DNA of 64,000 bases from Wolfiporia cocos. Lineage: Eukaryota > Basidiomycota > Agaricomycetes > Polyporales > Phaeolaceae. Every line of letters begins with the position of its first letter. Position 1 is the stretch's first letter. Shown here piece by piece: positions 22,427 through 33,589 of this stretch. The stretch is from contig JACCLO010000001.1 of NCBI GenBank assembly GCA_029448655.1, positions 1,054,001-1,118,000 of the forward strand. The letters run 5' to 3'. The position numbers and the translations under genes are program-made. The notes beneath the pieces were generated by a model that saw only the letters and a list, made by a program, of their open reading frames with translations, did not search any database and was not told where the DNA came from.

Positions 22427-25285
22427 TGGCGGCACCTATTGGAGGGAGCACCGCATCGGATCTTGATCCGAAGCGATCATCAGAACCTGACGTACTGGAG
22501 AAGCGCACAGCGCCTAAATCGGCGACAAGCGAGATGGCATCTATTCCTTTCGCAATTCGACCTGAAATTACAGCACGTCCCCGGAAGGAAACTAGTCATG
22601 GCCGACACGCTTTCCAGGTTGTATCACCTGGACGAAAGCAACGAAGACAACGAGGGAATCACCATGATTCCAGACGAACTCGTCGTCCACGCAATCCAGA
22701 TCCCGATCATTGATCGAATCAAGAATGCTAACGATCGAGATGAATCTGCGGAACAGGCGATCCGTGCCCTAGGGGGCACAGGCGAATTCCCCGCGAGAAC
22801 CACCGCAGATGAATGGCAACAAACGGACGGGATACTGCTCTACAGAGGAAGGATGTACGTGCCAAGGGACGAGGGCCTTCGACGGGACGTCATCTCAAAA
22901 TACCACGACACGATCCCGGCCGGACACCCTGGGATTTGGGGTACAACAGTACAAGTCACGACCCACTTTTGGTGGCCTGACATGAGAACAATGATAGCGG
23001 AATACGTCCGGGGCTGTGCGATCTGTCAACAGATGAAACCTGATAGGAATCCGCTGAAACCCCCTTTACAACCAATACCGACACGGGAAGACGCCCTCCC
23101 CTTCTCACAGTGCTCGGTCGATTTTGTCACCGACCTGCCAAGAGTCGGAAAGTATGACTCCATGATGGTGATTGTCGACCATGGCCTATCCAAGGCCATC
23201 TCTCTCACCCCATGCGACAAAACGATCACTAGCGAAGGGGCGGCAGAGATATTTCACCGAAAAATCTACTCGCTATATGGCATCCCCCGAAAGATCATTT
23301 CAGACAGAGGGCCGCAGTTTGCATCAAAGCTTTTCAAGGAATTATGCAAGCTGCAGGGGACAGAATCAGCGATGAGTACGGCGTACCATCCACAGACCGA
23401 CGGACAGACAGAAAGGATGAATCAACAGATCGAAGTATACCTTCGCATCTATTGCATGAACGACCCATTCCAATGGGTACAACGACTGCCTGACGTCGAA
23501 TTTGCGCACAACACCAGACGAACCGAAAACCGGCCAGCACCACTCGAAATAATCCTAGGATATGTCCCGAGAGGATTCCCAGACTATGACCGAGTGGGGA
23601 ACGTCCCGGCAGCCGTCGACAGGATCAAGAAGATCAAAGAGGCGCGAAAGATGGCATTCATCGCGCATGAATTGGCCCAGAAAAGAATGGCAGGGCGGTT
23701 CCTCAGAGAGCTGCCGAAGCTTGAGAAAGGGGATAAGGTCTGGCTCGACGCAAAGAACCTAACAATCCCCTACGAATCTAACAAGCTGGCACCAAAAAGA
23801 GAAGGACCCTTCACCATCACAGAAAAGATGGGACCCACGACATACCGGCTGCAATTACCAACGAGCTGGAGAGTTCATCCGGTATTCCACGCCGCCTTAC
23901 TAAAACCATTTAAAGAAACAAGGGTGCACGGACCCAATTACTTACGGCCGCCACCTGATATCATCAAGGGACAGGAAGAATACGAGGTCGAAGCCATCCT
24001 TGCTGATAGATGGCGAGGAAAGAAGCATCAGTACTTCGTCAAATGGAAGGGCTATGCCACGGCCGACAACTCATGGGAAGACGAGGGAAATTTGGAACAC
24101 TCCAAGGAGCTGATAAAAGACTACCACAGGATGAGAGTCAGGACAGCCCCAGCACTCGAAAACCGAACAGTAATAGTATGTCGACGACTCGCCACCAGCT
24201 CCCTCGCCGCGCTTCGTCCCCTCACAGCAATGCGGATCACAGAGAAGGACAACCGAGAGGTACGCCGCAGAGGAGGTACTCCCCCCAACACCTACAGATC
24301 AGACATGCCCTGCTCTGGTACAGGGCCGAGGGACCTTTTGCTGGCCGAGCCGATGGCTGGACGGCCCTCTTCGACATCGCGCAGGATCTCACCCATATCT
24401 ACAGCTCGTACCAGAACATCACCGAGGACCTCGTCAGAATGGAGGGGCAGATCCGAGCGCAGAGAGAGGGACTCGAGCTACTCACCGACAGACTTATCGA
24501 CCGATTGGCCGCCACCACGACGGCCCGACTACGACACGCGCTCAACGACTTCGAGGATCGCGAGCACACTACTCCCAATCGACCCGAATACGTACCACGA
24601 CCCGCCCGCTTTTTCACCACCAACGAACGACGCCGAGTTGCAAGGCCGTTTGATTTTATGGAGGGCGATAGAGTATTATTTCCACTGCCTACCGAGACTC
24701 AGAGAGCCCGCCGAACAGGAGCTAGAGACCCGACGCCACGTATTCCTGGTATGGGAGGCAACGGGAGACGTGAACCACCTGCACGCCCGACGAGCCCTAG
24801 GGCTACCCCAGCACGACAGCGAAGAGCGAATAGCACGCCGCCTATTCGACGATCTCCATCGGTGCAGAGCATTACCCGCGAGGAGTTTGAGCGAGGTGCG
24901 AGGGAGCACGAACGAGACACCGCCTCCTTACCCGCATGGGCGGCACGAAACCTTCACCGCGCCGCGCACCACTGGAGGTATCGACACAACGAATACCTCA
25001 GGGATATCCCTTCCCTACGGGTACCAGCGAGGCCCTCGCCTGAACAACCCTGTCGACAATGTGGCTCCGCAAGTCACTGGATCCTCGATTGCCCCGACTA
25101 TATTTGCCGAACTTGTGGGCTCAAGCAACCAGGTCATCGACAGAATGAATGCCGCCAACACTTCGTATGGCGAACTCCCACGACCCCGTCCCTCAGCGGG
25201 AACGGCGACATCTACAACGAACAGGACGCAGAGGCACTCTGACGAGGGGAGCTTGAGGGATTCGTCGAGGCCGACAAATGGCTAG
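22427..25285 (+). pseudogene. pol: Pol of element B, part 2 (RNase H end, integrase, chromodomain, tail)
   Basis: It continues in the same frame as part 1. The end of RNase H has RSDHQNLTYW. The integrase has an H2C2 finger (HPGIWG at 22924 and CAICQQ at 23014), catalytic Asp in SVDFVTDLP (23119-23121) and in SDRGPQF (23303-23305), and YHPQTDGQTERMNQQ with the Glu. The chromodomain (about 23976-24120) has HQYFVKWKGYATADNSWED, which places the element among chromoviruses. About 385 further residues follow the chromodomain to the stop at 25285. This tail contains a segment (from about 24675) that is conserved with A in this frame, even though the third ORF overlaps it. Confidence 0.93.
24178..25242 (+). 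CDS. third ORF of element B: zinc-knuckle protein overlapping pol
   Basis: A 354-residue protein in the -1 frame relative to pol, starting at an ATG placed right after the chromodomain and shared with A (MST). Visible parts: a conserved N-terminal block with RHALLWYRAEGP and FDIAQDLTHIYSSYQNITED, probably coiled coil; FDFME; a Pro/Arg-rich linker; REEFERG; then two knuckles near the C-terminus, CRQCGSASHWILDC (CX2CX4HX4C) and CRTCGLKQPGHRQNEC (CX2CX6HX4C). It ends DAEAL. The knuckles suggest RNA binding, like a second nucleocapsid protein. How it is expressed is unknown. It is kept open and conserved in A, so it is very probably translated. I know of no standard Ty3/gypsy gene like it. Confidence 0.75.
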   Translation: MSTTRHQLPRRASSPHSNADHREGQPRGTPQRRYSPQHLQIRHALLWYRAEGPFAGRADGWTALFDIAQDLTHIYSSYQNITEDLVRMEGQIRAQREGLELLTDRLIDRLAATTTARLRHALNDFEDREHTTPNRPEYVPRPARFFTTNERRRVARPFDFMEGDRVLFPLPTETQRARRTGARDPTPRIPGMGGNGRREPPARPTSPRATPARQRRANSTPPIRRSPSVQSITREEFERGAREHERDTASLPAWAARNLHRAAHHWRYRHNEYLRDIPSLRVPARPSPEQPCRQCGSASHWILDCPDYICRTCGLKQPGHRQNECRQHFVWRTPTTPSLSGNGDIYNEQDAEAL

Positions 25286-25296
25286 AGAGGGGCTGA

Positions 25297-26008
25297 TGTT
25301 ACAGTTATTTTGATTTTTCAAACGCTGACGGAACTCACCATTGGGTAAATACGATACAGGGACTTGTTGCACAACCAACCCCCCTGGCTACTCGTGACTC
25401 GTACTGGGCGCATCCCCAGTTGTATTAGCTTAAAGGGCGCGTTTCATCCTTGGCAGATCCAACTCTGCCCTCGTTTCATGTTCATCGTTTATTAGTTGAC
25501 AGATGGCGTTCAACCGCCATCATCATTCCTATCTATCGTCTCAGATATATCACTACATACTTATCAAACGTTTGGAACTATAGCGTAGATAGTAGCGGTG
25601 ACATCAGGGATGGACTTGACCCCTAAAACCTAACGTAGTATATAAACTCATGTACTTATTGTCGAGGCTCCTCAGCTCGACCTTGTTGTATAAACAAGAA
25701 GTCTTATACTCGTTCTCAAACGTAGGAAACTACGCTCAGTATTTCTCGCTCGAGCAACTGAACGACTAAGTCCTCGAAGTGCACACTGACTTCTAGGACT
25801 TAGGCGAGTCTTATATTCTACTAGACTCGCATCTGAACAGATTATATCCTCTAACGTGTATTGGATATTAACCGATCTCCTAAGAACTTCACTTAGGACC
25901 CGAAGGCATCTAACGAGTATTTGCCTTGCATACGGCTACACGCCTACGTGCAGAAGAACGATCTATATTCGCGACTCGAATATACGAACGGGTATTCGAC
26001 CCGTAACA
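25297..26008 (+). repeat. 3' LTR of element B
   Basis: 712 bp, apparently identical to 17023-17734. The purine-rich AGAGAGGGGCTGA just upstream (25284-25296) is the likely polypurine tract. Confidence 0.95.
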
Positions 26009-26013
26009 GACGC

Positions 26014-27597
26014 ATCTACTACGAAGACAAACACGAGTGGAGAGATCCCCCCGCAGGGTTCTTTACGAAAGGAGGGTATCTCACCATCCCGACTCCAGAC
26101 AGACTTATTCCCTCGTGGGTACAGTTACCCCCATCCTCGAACGACCCCTGGGAGCAGACGCGCGCCGCTTTCGAACGCTTCGGAAACGTCACAAATTTGA
26201 TGACACCGACCATCACCATATCTCGAACAGGCGATGGACAACTCGGAGGACAGACAACGAACCCCAACCCTGCAGGAGGAAGCATGGGTCTGGGAGGTAC
26301 AACCTTGGGCGGAAGTGCTGTTCCGGGAAGCAGCGGCACGAGCCAGGGCGCAGGGGGAGTGGCCAATATCTCTCCGCCAGTTAATAATCCGCTACCTGGA
26401 AATCCTATCGGAACAAACCCCACCGGACCAGGAGCGTCTGGAGGAGGAGGAATTCCTGGAGGGGGAGGTCCCCCCGGGGGCGGAGGTCCCCCAGGCGGCA
26501 CCGGTAATCCAGCAGGCGGCGCAGGAGGCAATCCAGGAGGACCGCCAGGCGGAGGAGGAGGACCACCAGGTGGAGGAGGCCCCCCAGGCGGAGGGAACCC
26601 CGCGGGATGGGGCGGGCAGTTCGCCCCACCAGGGCGAGGAAACCGCATAAAGCTCGCCACCCCCGAACCCTTCAAGGGAGAACGAAAGAAGCTACAACGC
26701 TTCAAGAATGATTGCAACACATGGTTCACCATGTTTGCGGCAGACTATCAGACCGACGATCAGAAAATCCTCTTCATCATGTCCTACATTCGAGGAAGTG
26801 ACCGAGTAGACCAATGGAAAGAGAACTACTACGCTAAGCACACAGATCCGGCGACAGGAGCATTCGTCCTCCCCACGCTACTCCAGTTCAGTGCAGAATT
26901 CGACGCCGCATTCGAACCCATCGAAGAGAAACAGAAAACCAATGACGATCTCTTCGACCTCAGGCAGGAGAAGAAGAACATCGACGACTTCAATATTGAA
27001 TTCGATAACCTCGTAGGGAAAACGGGACTGGACCGACAACAGTGCAACCCACTCCTCGTCACCTTGTACAAGAGAGCCATCCGACCCGCACTCGTTACAC
27101 ATATCATAAATATTGTTCCCCCCGTCATAACCCTCACGGACTGGATGAAACAAGCATCCATCAACGAGAACAATTATAACACGTTCATCAAAGGACGAGG
27201 AGACCCCAAGAAGAAACCCCAGTGGCGACCCAAGGGACCTAGCTCCCCAGCCGCACCGACTCCCGTGAAAGACCCGAGCGCAATGGACGTTGACCGAATG
27301 TCCACAGAAGAGCGACGCAAGCTCCAAACTGAGGGGCGGTGCTTCAACTGCAAAGAGAAGGGCCACCTCTCCAGCAACTGCCCAAAGCGAAAGAAGAAGT
27401 CTCCTGTGAAGGGCAAAGCTCGAAAGGTAGAGGCCGTAGAGGAGGGGAACCCCGCCGCTCACACGGAAGAAGAAGACACCGAGGACGAGGACGATGGAGC
27501 CACCGCAGTGGAAGAAGCAGTTAACGCAATCAGGGTTCTCAAAGCTAAGAACCCCTCGTTCCTTGCCCAGATTCTCAATGACCAGGATTTCGAATAG
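26014..27597 (+). pseudogene. gag: gag of element A, 3' fragment
   Basis: It resumes the frame lost at 17022 (EYRR to IYYED across the B insertion). A Gly/Pro-rich stretch (26438-26640, [14 protein letters not shown]) precedes the capsid-like core (KLATPEPFKGERKKLQRF, then QWKENYY). The CCHC knuckle CFNCKEKGHLSSNC is at about 27340-27381. An acidic tail ends at the TAG 27595-27597. No other lesion is seen, so this gag was inactivated only by the insertion of B. The Gly/Pro region differs in sequence from that of B but not in character. Confidence 0.92.
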
Positions 27598-27623
27598 GGA
27601 GGAAGCGCACGGTCTTACCTCCC
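27585..27623 (+). promoter_or_regulatory. predicted -1 frameshift signal of element A
   Basis: Heptamer GGATTTC at 27585-27591 (G GAT TTC in the Gag frame), spacer GAATA, stem GGGAGG (27597-27602) pairing with CCTCCC (27618-27623), 15-nt loop. Relative to B two base pairs have swapped in a compensated way while the loop is 14/15 identical. The -1 frame is open only from 27582, so the shift must happen within about 5 codons. Confidence 0.78.
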
Positions 27624-30600
27624 GAAAGCGCAGCTCATGTAATTACCTCGTATGAACGCGACCGGTCGCTGTTTATCCCCGTAACCCTGAAGCTGCAGAA
27701 AGCCGTGAAAGTAAACGCCCTCATCGACTCGGGAGCCATGTCCTCCCTGATCCATTCAAAACTTGTCATTCGACACCGAATCGTGACTCGACCTCTAAGA
27801 AACCCAATCACCGTCCGGAACGTCGATGGAACCACCAACAAGGACGGACAGGTAGATCGGGAAGTCTACCTCCCCATCAAATACGGAGGAAAGGAACAAA
27901 AAGTCCGCTTCCTCGTAGGAAACATCGGAAAAGAAGAAGTAATCCTCGGATACAATTGGTTGAAAAAGGAGAGCCCTGTCATCGATTGGGCAACAGGGAA
28001 GGTCGATATCGCCCCTGACAAACCAACAGAAAAAGCCCGAACGACCGACGCCATAATCCAACTCGACACTGTCAAAATGACAGTAGCCCCCGAAGGGAAG
28101 CTCCCAACGCGGGGAACCGATGGTGCCATTGGGTACGACCTATACGCCTCAAAGGGTGAGGAAATCACCCCTGGGGGATGGAAGGCGATCCCCACCGGGG
28201 TTCGGATGGAGATCCCGAAAGGATCTTACGGGAGGATAGCCTCACGATCGGGCCTCACGCTCAAACACGGGCTCACGGTTGGGGCAGGAGTGATCGATCC
28301 TGACTATCGTGGAGAAGTCCAAGTCATCCTGTTCAACCAATCGACGACACCTCATCGCATCATTCCCGGAATGCGCATTGCGCAAATAATATTTGAACAA
28401 GCCCTCACCCCCGAAGTAGTCCAGGTAGAGGAGCTCGATGAAACAAAGAGAGGGGATGCGGGCTTCGGCTCCACCGACACTCGGCAGCCAGTAGAGGATC
28501 CCATCTCAGACGAAGAATACCAACTACTCAGGAGATTTGTCCGAACCAAGAAACTGGTCGCCCCTAGAACCAGGAACCCAAGGCGATTCCGGCAGGAAAG
28601 CGCAGCCCTATCCCGCATACGCAAGGTAATGACGAAATCCCAGAAACTCTCCGAGACAGAGAAGAGGGGGCCCACAGAGGACGCCCTCCCCGAACACCTG
28701 AAAGACTTCGCGCACGTCTTCAGCAAGAAAGCCGCAGCCGCGTTTCCCCCTTCGAGACCGTGGGACCATGCTATCGAACTAAAACCTGACTTCGTACCCC
28801 GGGACTGCAAGGTATACTCGCTGTCCCCCAGAGAACAAAAGGCCATGGACGAATTTCTGGCAGAAAATCTCGCCAAGGGATTCATCCGACCATCGAAGTC
28901 CCCCATGGCGTCCCCCGCCTTCTTCGTCCCAAAGAAGGACGGAGGGCTAAGGCCCTGCCAGGACTACCGATACCTAAACGAAGGAACGGTTAAGAACGCT
29001 TACCCCCTACCCCTGATATCCGAACTCATCGAGAAGCTAAGAGGGGCAAAGGTGTTCACCAAAATGGACCTGCGAGCAGGATATAACAACGTACGGATCC
29101 GAGAAGGCGACCAATGGAAGGGCGCATTCAAAACCAATGCTGGCCTCTACGAACCAACAGTAATGTTCTTTGGGATGTGCAATTCACCAGCAACGTTCCA
29201 GGCCATGATGAACGAGATACTAAAAGAGGAAATCGCGGAGGGATGGGTATTAGTCTACATGGACGACATCCTCATCTTCTCTCCAGACCAAACGACCCAC
29301 AGAGAGCGAGAGCGACGAGTCCTGCAAAAGCTGGCTGAAGAAAAGCTATTCGTGAAGCCCGAGAAATGCGCGTTCGGGGTAGAGAGGGTAGAGTTCCTTG
29401 GACTCGTAATCGCCCCCGGCCAAATCCAGATGGACCCCGCCAAGCTCAAAGGGATCCGCGACTGGCCACCCCCGCGAAATGTCAAAGGGGTCCGCTCCTT
29501 CTTAGGGCTTGCGAACTTCTACAGAAAGTTCATCGATCACTATTCCGCGCACGCGCGACCGCTCATCGACCTCACAAAAACAGCAACGGGCACAGGGTTC
29601 AAGTGGACAGAACGAGAAAGCGAGGCGTTCGAATTCTAAAAAAGTCAGTTCGTAACAGCCCCCGCGCTGCTCCTCCCCGACAAAGAAAAACCCTTTATCC
29701 TGGAAACCGACGCCTCCCAGTTCGCCCTCGGAGCAGTGCTCAAGCAAAAAGACGATAACGGAAACGAGCGACCAGTGGGCTATCTATCGCAGTCCCTCAC
29801 CCCGGCCGAACGAAACTACGAAATCTACGATCGAGAACTCCTAGGAGTGGTTCGCGCGCTGGAAGAATGGCGCCACCTTCTAGAAGGGGGTCCACATCAG
29901 ATCCTGATCAGGAGCGATCACCAGAACCTTACGTATTGGCGAAGCGCCCAGAGATTGAATCGGAGGCAAGCGAGATGGCACCTGTTACTATCTCAATTCG
30001 ACATACGGCTACAGCACGTCCCAGGAAAGAAGTTGGTAATGGCAGACACCCTCTCGCGCCTCATGAATCTGGACAGCTCCAACCACGACAACGAAGACAT
30101 TCTGATGCTGCCCGATACCCTATTCATTCACGCAATCGAAGTCCCGATCATCGATCGGATCAAGATCGCGAAGTCCTTCGATCCGATCGCGGAACAGGGA
30201 CTCCGCGCCCTTGAACAAGGGGAACAGCCTCCTTTAAGGACAGTAATGGAAGACTGGCAGTACACCGAAGGGGTCCTCTTGTATAAGGGGCGGATGTACG
30301 TGCCAAGGGACCCGGGCCTGAGAAAGGACGTTATCTCAAGATATCACGACCCAATAGCGGCAGGCCACCCCGGAATTTGGGGGACGACCCTGAAGGTGCA
30401 AGAGCACTTCTGGTGGCCCGACCTGCGAAAAACCGTGGCCGAATATGTCAAAGGCTGCGCCGTCTGTCAGCAGATGAAACCCGACCGACATCCGACAAAG
30501 GCGCCGCTGCAACCGATTCCGACCCAAAAAGACGCACTCCCCTTCTCACAATGCTCAGTGGACTTCATCACCGACCTCCCCCGGGTAGGGAAATATGATT

Positions 30601-31612
30601 TGATTATGGTCATTGTCGATCATGGGCTGTCAAAGGCGATATCCCTGACCCCATGCGATAAGACCATCACCAGCGAAGGAGCCGCCGACATATTCCACCG
30701 GAAAATCTACTCGAAGTACGGGCTCCCTAGGAAAATCATTTCGGACCGAGGCCCCCAGTTCGCCTCGAAGTTCTTCCAAGCTCTCTGCAAGCTTCTAGGG
30801 ATCGACTCCGCCCTGAGTACGGCGTATCACCCACAAACCGACGGACAGACTGAGCGAATGAACCAACAAATAGAAGTCTACCTGCGTATCTACTGCATGA
30901 GCGACCCGTACCTCTGGGCCGCCAGACTCCCAGATGTAGAATTTGCCCACAACACGCGCAGGACCGAAAGAGGTTTGGCCCCCACCGAAGTCATCATGGG
31001 GTACATTCCCCGGGGATTGCCCGAAGAAGACAACCCGACATCGGTGCCAGCCGCGGGAGAAAGACTGAAAAGCATCAAAGAGGCAAGAGAGAAGGCTATC
31101 GCCGTGCACGAACTAGCCCAAAAACGAATGGCCGGACGGACCCTGCGCGATTTGCCTAAACTTAGCAAGGGAGACAAGGTGTGGCTTGATGCCAAGAACC
31201 TCCACCTCCCGTACGAATCATGGAAGCTCGCTCCAAAAAGGGAGGGGCCGTTCACCATCACCGAGAAGCTCGGGGCCGTCACGTACAAGCTGGCTCTGCC
31301 CCCGCGGTGGAAGATACACCCGGTCTTCCATGCCTCGCTACTGAAACCGTTCAATGAGACAAGGGTGCACGGGCCCAATTACACGAAACCACCCCCGGAC
31401 CTGGTCGAAGGGCACAAAGAGTACGAGGTCGATTCTATCCTGAACCAAAGGCAACATCGAGGGAAAAGGCAGTATTTGGTCCATTGGAAGGGCTACCCAA
31501 CCGCTGACAACTCGTGGGAAGACGCAACGAACCTGAAGAATTCCCCCGACCTCCTGGAGGACTACAAAAGTCGGCGGAGGGGGAGCAGAACCCGCCAGGT
31601 CGAAGAAGTAAC

Positions 31613-32686
31613 ATGTCGACGCCTTCGCCTAGCCAACCCGACCGTCCCAGGGCGCCGACGCTGCGTCGGTCCCTCGCCGTCCGCATGGGATACCAGACAG
31701 GCAGGTGTTATGGGTGTTCCGAGGAGGCCCACCTCCGCATCCGCCATGCGCTCACCTGGCACAGGTCCGACGTTCCCCCCGGAGGTCATCCAACCCCCTG
31801 GACCGATCGATTTGAGCTCGTACAGGAGCTCACCGCCGTCTACGACAGCTATCAAGACGTCACCGAGCGGCTTGTCCAACTCGAACGGACAGTCCGCTGG
31901 CAGAGGCAGCAGCTTGGGCGGAACATCGATCAGTGGATCGACCACCTCGGGGCGTCGACGCCATCGCGAATCCGGAGAGAGTTCAACCACGGAGAAGAAG
32001 GCCCACGTCGCCCGCCCCGTCAGCAAAGCCCCGTCCCTCCAATGCCCTCCTGGCTACTCGACGACGATGAATTGGCTCGAATTGCAGAACCGTACGATTT
32101 TATGGAATACCGCTCTCTGGTACCTGACCACGCTCCACCTGAGACCTCCGCCGCAGGAGCTCAACCTGGAGAACCGGAGAGCCCTGCTCCTCATCCACGA
32201 AGCAGCGAACGACGCCCAGTTCGAGAGGGGCCAAGCAGCGCTAGGATTGCCACCCCGCCGCTCACTGCCCCAGCTGACGACGAAGCTGGTCGACGATCTC
32301 CGTCAGTTGAGGTCATCAGCCGAGAGGAGTTCGAGCGGGGTCGCGACGCCTGGAACGACCCCCTTCTCAGTCTACCTAGATGGCTCCGGGAGCGCATCTG
32401 GGTCCACCACCACCACCAGCGGTACGAATCCGGCGACTACCTCCGCGACGTCCCCTCCGCTCGATCCCCGCCCAGACCATCTCAGGCAGAGCCCTGTCGA
32501 AGCTGTGGCAGCCCCTACCACTGGATCCTCGACTGCCCCGACTACCGCTGCCCCACGTGTCGGGTATCCCAGCCCGGACATCGACGAGGGGAATGCGCGC
32601 CCTACCAGCTCTGGGTCCCTCTCGCCACGCCTCCTCTCCCCGATGGAGATGCAGGGTATAACGACCCCGACCCCGAGGCCCTTTGA
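31613..32686 (+). CDS. third ORF of element A: zinc-knuckle protein overlapping pol
   Basis: A 357-residue protein, homologous to 24178-25242 of element B and also in the -1 frame relative to pol, starting at the matching ATG (MSTPSPSQPDRP). Shared blocks: RIRHALTWHRSD, FELVQELTAVYDSYQDVTER, YDFME, RSPSVEVISREEFERG, GDYLRDVPSARSPPRPS, and the knuckles CRSCGSPYHWILDC and CPTCRVSQPGHRRGEC, ending DPEAL. The spacing of Cys and His is identical in both elements although many other residues differ, which argues for selection on the protein. It ends 55 bases before the 3' LTR. A role in RNA packaging or as a nucleic-acid chaperone is a guess from the knuckles. Confidence 0.78.
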   Translation: MSTPSPSQPDRPRAPTLRRSLAVRMGYQTGRCYGCSEEAHLRIRHALTWHRSDVPPGGHPTPWTDRFELVQELTAVYDSYQDVTERLVQLERTVRWQRQQLGRNIDQWIDHLGASTPSRIRREFNHGEEGPRRPPRQQSPVPPMPSWLLDDDELARIAEPYDFMEYRSLVPDHAPPETSAAGAQPGEPESPAPHPRSSERRPVREGPSSARIATPPLTAPADDEAGRRSPSVEVISREEFERGRDAWNDPLLSLPRWLRERIWVHHHHQRYESGDYLRDVPSARSPPRPSQAEPCRSCGSPYHWILDCPDYRCPTCRVSQPGHRRGECAPYQLWVPLATPPLPDGDAGYNDPDPEAL

Positions 32687-32741
32687 GTGGCCGTGATGCT
32701 TGGATTTCATCGAGGGCGATGACGGCTTAGGAGGGGGGTGA

Positions 32742-33274
32742 TGTTACGATCCGTATGAATCCGTATATTTTGACGCCTCACTGGAGAGGAGGACTTAGCG
32801 TTCAACCGCTGTATTGACCGATTATTCTTAGGGTCCCTGCTCAACCACCGACCCTCGTTTCATGTACAACAACCCTACGCCCCTAGTCCCATAGCGTATC
32901 AGGTTCTAGGTGATATCTGTTGTATATCTACAGAGCTTCCACGTTTCAGCCATTGTTGCGCTCAACCGCAGCGTTTCGGCTTAGTTATCGTAGCGTACTA
33001 ACCTTATGGACTTAGTGGTAGCAGTACCAAGGACACTATGACCCCGATTACAGAGTCGTAGTATAAAGACCCTGTTGTAAATACTGGCCGAGTTCCTCAG
33101 CTCGACCTTGTTGAATTACAAGGATCCTATACTCGTTCTCAAAGACTTAAGCAATTAAGTCTGCAGCCAGTATATCAACGCTCGACTCTGCTGAGTCCGA
33201 CGAGTAGTGCGCTACTCGATACGCTGAGTAACTCGACTTAACATCTCAGCTGAACGGATATTCGATCCGTAACA
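32742..33274 (+). repeat. 3' LTR of element A
   Basis: 533 bp, one visible difference from the 5' LTR (ACTCGTTCTC against ACTCGCTCTC). It is preceded by the polypurine tract TTAGGAGGGGGGTGA at 32727-32741. Confidence 0.95.
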
Positions 33275-33389
33275 ATCATTGATTTCTGTATGCTTGTTGG
33301 AGCAGTTAGCTGCCTTGATGATTTGCGAAAATTGTGTGTAAAATTTGCGTTATATATATTTTAATTGGTCAATGGTACCTGTTGCCACA

Positions 33390-33589
33390 ATGGCTCAGCT
33401 GGCTAATTACGCTGTGATGGTGTTATTCTCAACTGTGCTAAGGTCCTTGGTTCGAATCCGGGATGTGCCATTTTATTGTCACAGTAGATTAATCTGCCGC
33501 AGTTAGCAGATTAATCTGCGTGCAAACCTAGCTCGCAACTGCGATTTCTTAAGCGAAGGGCAGTTGGCAGATTAAGATAATTGACTGAA
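33390..33589 (+). mobile_element. right arm of the fold-back element
   Basis: Inverted copy of 15987-16184. The tRNA-like head is TGGCTCAGCTGG with GGTTCGAATCC on the plus strand. The unique part differs from the left arm at about one position in 110, the tRNA-like part at several. Bases 33280-33389 between the A element and this arm are AT-rich filler of the same fold-back element. Confidence 0.75.

Larger units (their letters stand above)
17023..26008 (+). mobile_element. Ty3/gypsy chromovirus B, full length, nested in gag of A
   Basis: The 712-bp LTRs (17023-17734 and 25297-26008) appear identical by eye. The target duplication GACGC lies at 17018-17022 and 26009-26013. Contents in order: Gag, -1 frameshift site, Pol (protease, dUTPase, RT, RNase H, integrase, chromodomain), overlapping third ORF, polypurine tract AGAGAGGGGCTGA before the 3' LTR. 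A 510-bp insertion at 21917-22426 disrupts RNase H. The protein families match those of A, but the LTRs are unlike those of A outside the promoter region. Confidence 0.95.
27582..32696 (+). pseudogene. pol: Pol of element A, one nonsense codon
   Basis: Pol lies in the -1 frame relative to gag, with no ATG near its start, so it depends on frameshifting. Order: protease ([14 protein letters not shown] at about 27718), dUTPase with motifs [48 protein letters not shown] and RGDAGFGSTD (about 28127-28470), RT with YMDDIL (about 29255), RNase H, integrase (HPGIWG, CAVCQQ, SVDFITDLP, SDRGPQF, HPQTDGQTE) and chromodomain (about 31420-31560, RQYLVHWKGYPTADNSWED). The only break is TAA at 29637-29639, at the start of RNase H, where one C to T change from CAA would explain it. 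The frame then stays open for 1019 codons to 32696, through a tail that overlaps the third ORF. Confidence 0.93.
16379..33274 (+). mobile_element. Ty3/gypsy chromovirus A, full length, interrupted by element B
   Basis: The 533-bp LTRs (16379-16911 and 32742-33274) differ by a single C/T that I could find, and are flanked by the exact target duplication ATCAT (16374-16378 and 33275-33279). The internal part codes for Gag, Pol with dUTPase and chromodomain, and a third ORF. Apart from element B, which sits in gag, the only lesion I see is one TAA in pol (29637-29639). The low LTR divergence means a recent insertion. The primer site at 16913-16923 and a polypurine tract at about 32727-32741 are in place. 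Confidence 0.95.

Noticed and set aside
24010..24177. Longer start for the third ORF of B at an upstream ATG
   Set aside because: This part lies within the chromodomain of pol and has no counterpart start in A; the ATG at 24178 is shared by both elements.
26019..26732. 237-codon proline-rich ORF on the minus strand
   Set aside because: It is the complement of the Gly/Pro-rich part of gag A; GC-rich repeats leave all frames open. Similar shadows lie at 18334-18773 and 57942-58589.
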